From Bacteroidales bacterium (lineage in GTDB: Bacteria; Bacteroidota; Bacteroidia; Bacteroidales; F082), in NCBI GenBank assembly GCA_020853175.1, contig JADYZK010000506.1, positions 1 to 6,604 of the forward strand: 6,604 nucleotides of DNA. The letters are read 5' to 3'. A model generated the notes under the pieces. The model had not been told where the DNA came from. It made no database searches and was given only the letters and a program-made list of their open reading frames with translations. The translations under genes and the position numbers were made by a program. This document shows, in pieces, positions 6,175 to 6,604 of this stretch. Each line of letters starts with the position of its first letter. Position 1 is the first letter of the stretch.

Positions 6175-6604
6175 CTAATAGGTCAACGAAACATTCCGCT
6201 CTTTCACCATCTTACGCATATTGATCAAGGCATAGCGCATCCGACCTAAAGCAGTATTGATGCTCACGTTGGTCATGTCGGCAATGTCTTTGAACGACAT
6301 TTCGGCATAAAGCCTCAGGTATAACACCTCGCGCTGCTCTTCGGGCAAAAGGTCAATCATTTTGCGTACGTCATCATGAATCTGTTCGGTGATCATCTGC
6401 TCTTCGATGGACTTGTCGGTCAAGCCAAGCTTATCGGCCATCCTATAGTCGTCAGGGCCAGTATCTGCCATGGGCAACCTGCGCGACTTGCGAAAATGAT
6501 CAATAATGAGGTTGTGCGCTATGCGCATCACCCACTGAATGAATTTACCCTCTTCGTTGTAATTGCCCCCTTTGAGGGTGCGAATCACCTTGATGAAGGT
6601 ATCC
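6175..6604 (-). CDS. Sigma-70 family (ECF-type) RNA polymerase sigma factor, N-terminus outside window
   Basis: The C-terminal 142 residues are visible; the frame stays open to the window edge, so the GTG at 6588 is an internal Val and not a start. Region 2 is represented by its end (DTFIKVIRTL, then GKFIQWVMRIAHNLIIDHFR, the part that melts and reads the -10 element). A linker carrying TEQIHDDVRKMIDLLPEEQR leads into region 4, a helix-turn-helix (MSFKDIADMTNVSINTALGR) that reads the upstream promoter element. From memory this is nearly identical to a widely conserved Bacteroidota sigma factor that contains GKFIQWVMRIAHNLIIDHFRK. No anti-sigma gene follows: the gene is ended by its own terminator, so it appears to be the last or only gene of its unit. 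It is transcribed toward the RAYT remnant. Confidence 0.94.
   Translation of the reverse strand, partial: DTFIKVIRTLKGGNYNEEGKFIQWVMRIAHNLIIDHFRKSRRLPMADTGPDDYRMADKLGLTDKSIEEQMITEQIHDDVRKMIDLLPEEQREVLYLRLYAEMSFKDIADMTNVSINTALGRMRYALINMRKMVKERNVSLTY

Noticed and set aside
6588..6588. GTG as a start codon for the sigma factor
   Set aside because: The frame continues to the window edge with conserved region 2 residues (DTFIKV), so the GTG is an internal Val.

Overview
The window looks like chromosomal DNA of a member of the Bacteroidota, probably a Bacteroidales-like lineage. The signs are an Oar-like TonB-dependent receptor, a protein with a type IX secretion (T9SS) C-terminal sorting domain, an ECF-type sigma factor very close to the conserved Bacteroidota type, and start codons preceded by A/T-rich sequence rather than a Shine-Dalgarno motif. 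The lineage call rests on recalled family features; no search was run.

Layout. Bases 1-1080 (+) hold the C-terminal 359 residues of an outer-membrane TonB-dependent receptor, closed by a strong intrinsic terminator (1100-1133). After a 195-base gap comes a tight (+) cluster of three exported phosphoester hydrolases: a nucleotide pyrophosphatase/phosphodiesterase lipoprotein (1276-2496), a PhoD-like phosphatase (2508-3836) and a PAP2-family membrane phosphatase (3855-4466, possibly from 3837). Convergent to it, on (-), is a small secreted T9SS protein (4497-5246). A 315-base stretch without a convincing gene follows. Next is a perfect 50-bp palindrome (5562-5611), set 19 bases before a broken REP-associated tyrosine transposase (RAYT) gene (5631-6010). 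The window ends in a (-) sigma-70 family gene (6175 to past the right edge), whose terminator lies at 6113-6146.

How the parts relate. The three hydrolases probably form one transcription unit that cleaves phosphodiesters and phosphomonoesters outside the cytoplasm, for phosphate or nucleotide scavenging or for lipid-phosphate turnover. The palindrome and the RAYT remnant are a decayed mobile-element locus. The transposase has lost its catalytic middle and carries a frameshift, and it still holds inside its reading frame a degenerate copy of the same palindrome core. That embedded copy is the most unusual signal here. Everything else belongs to recognisable families.
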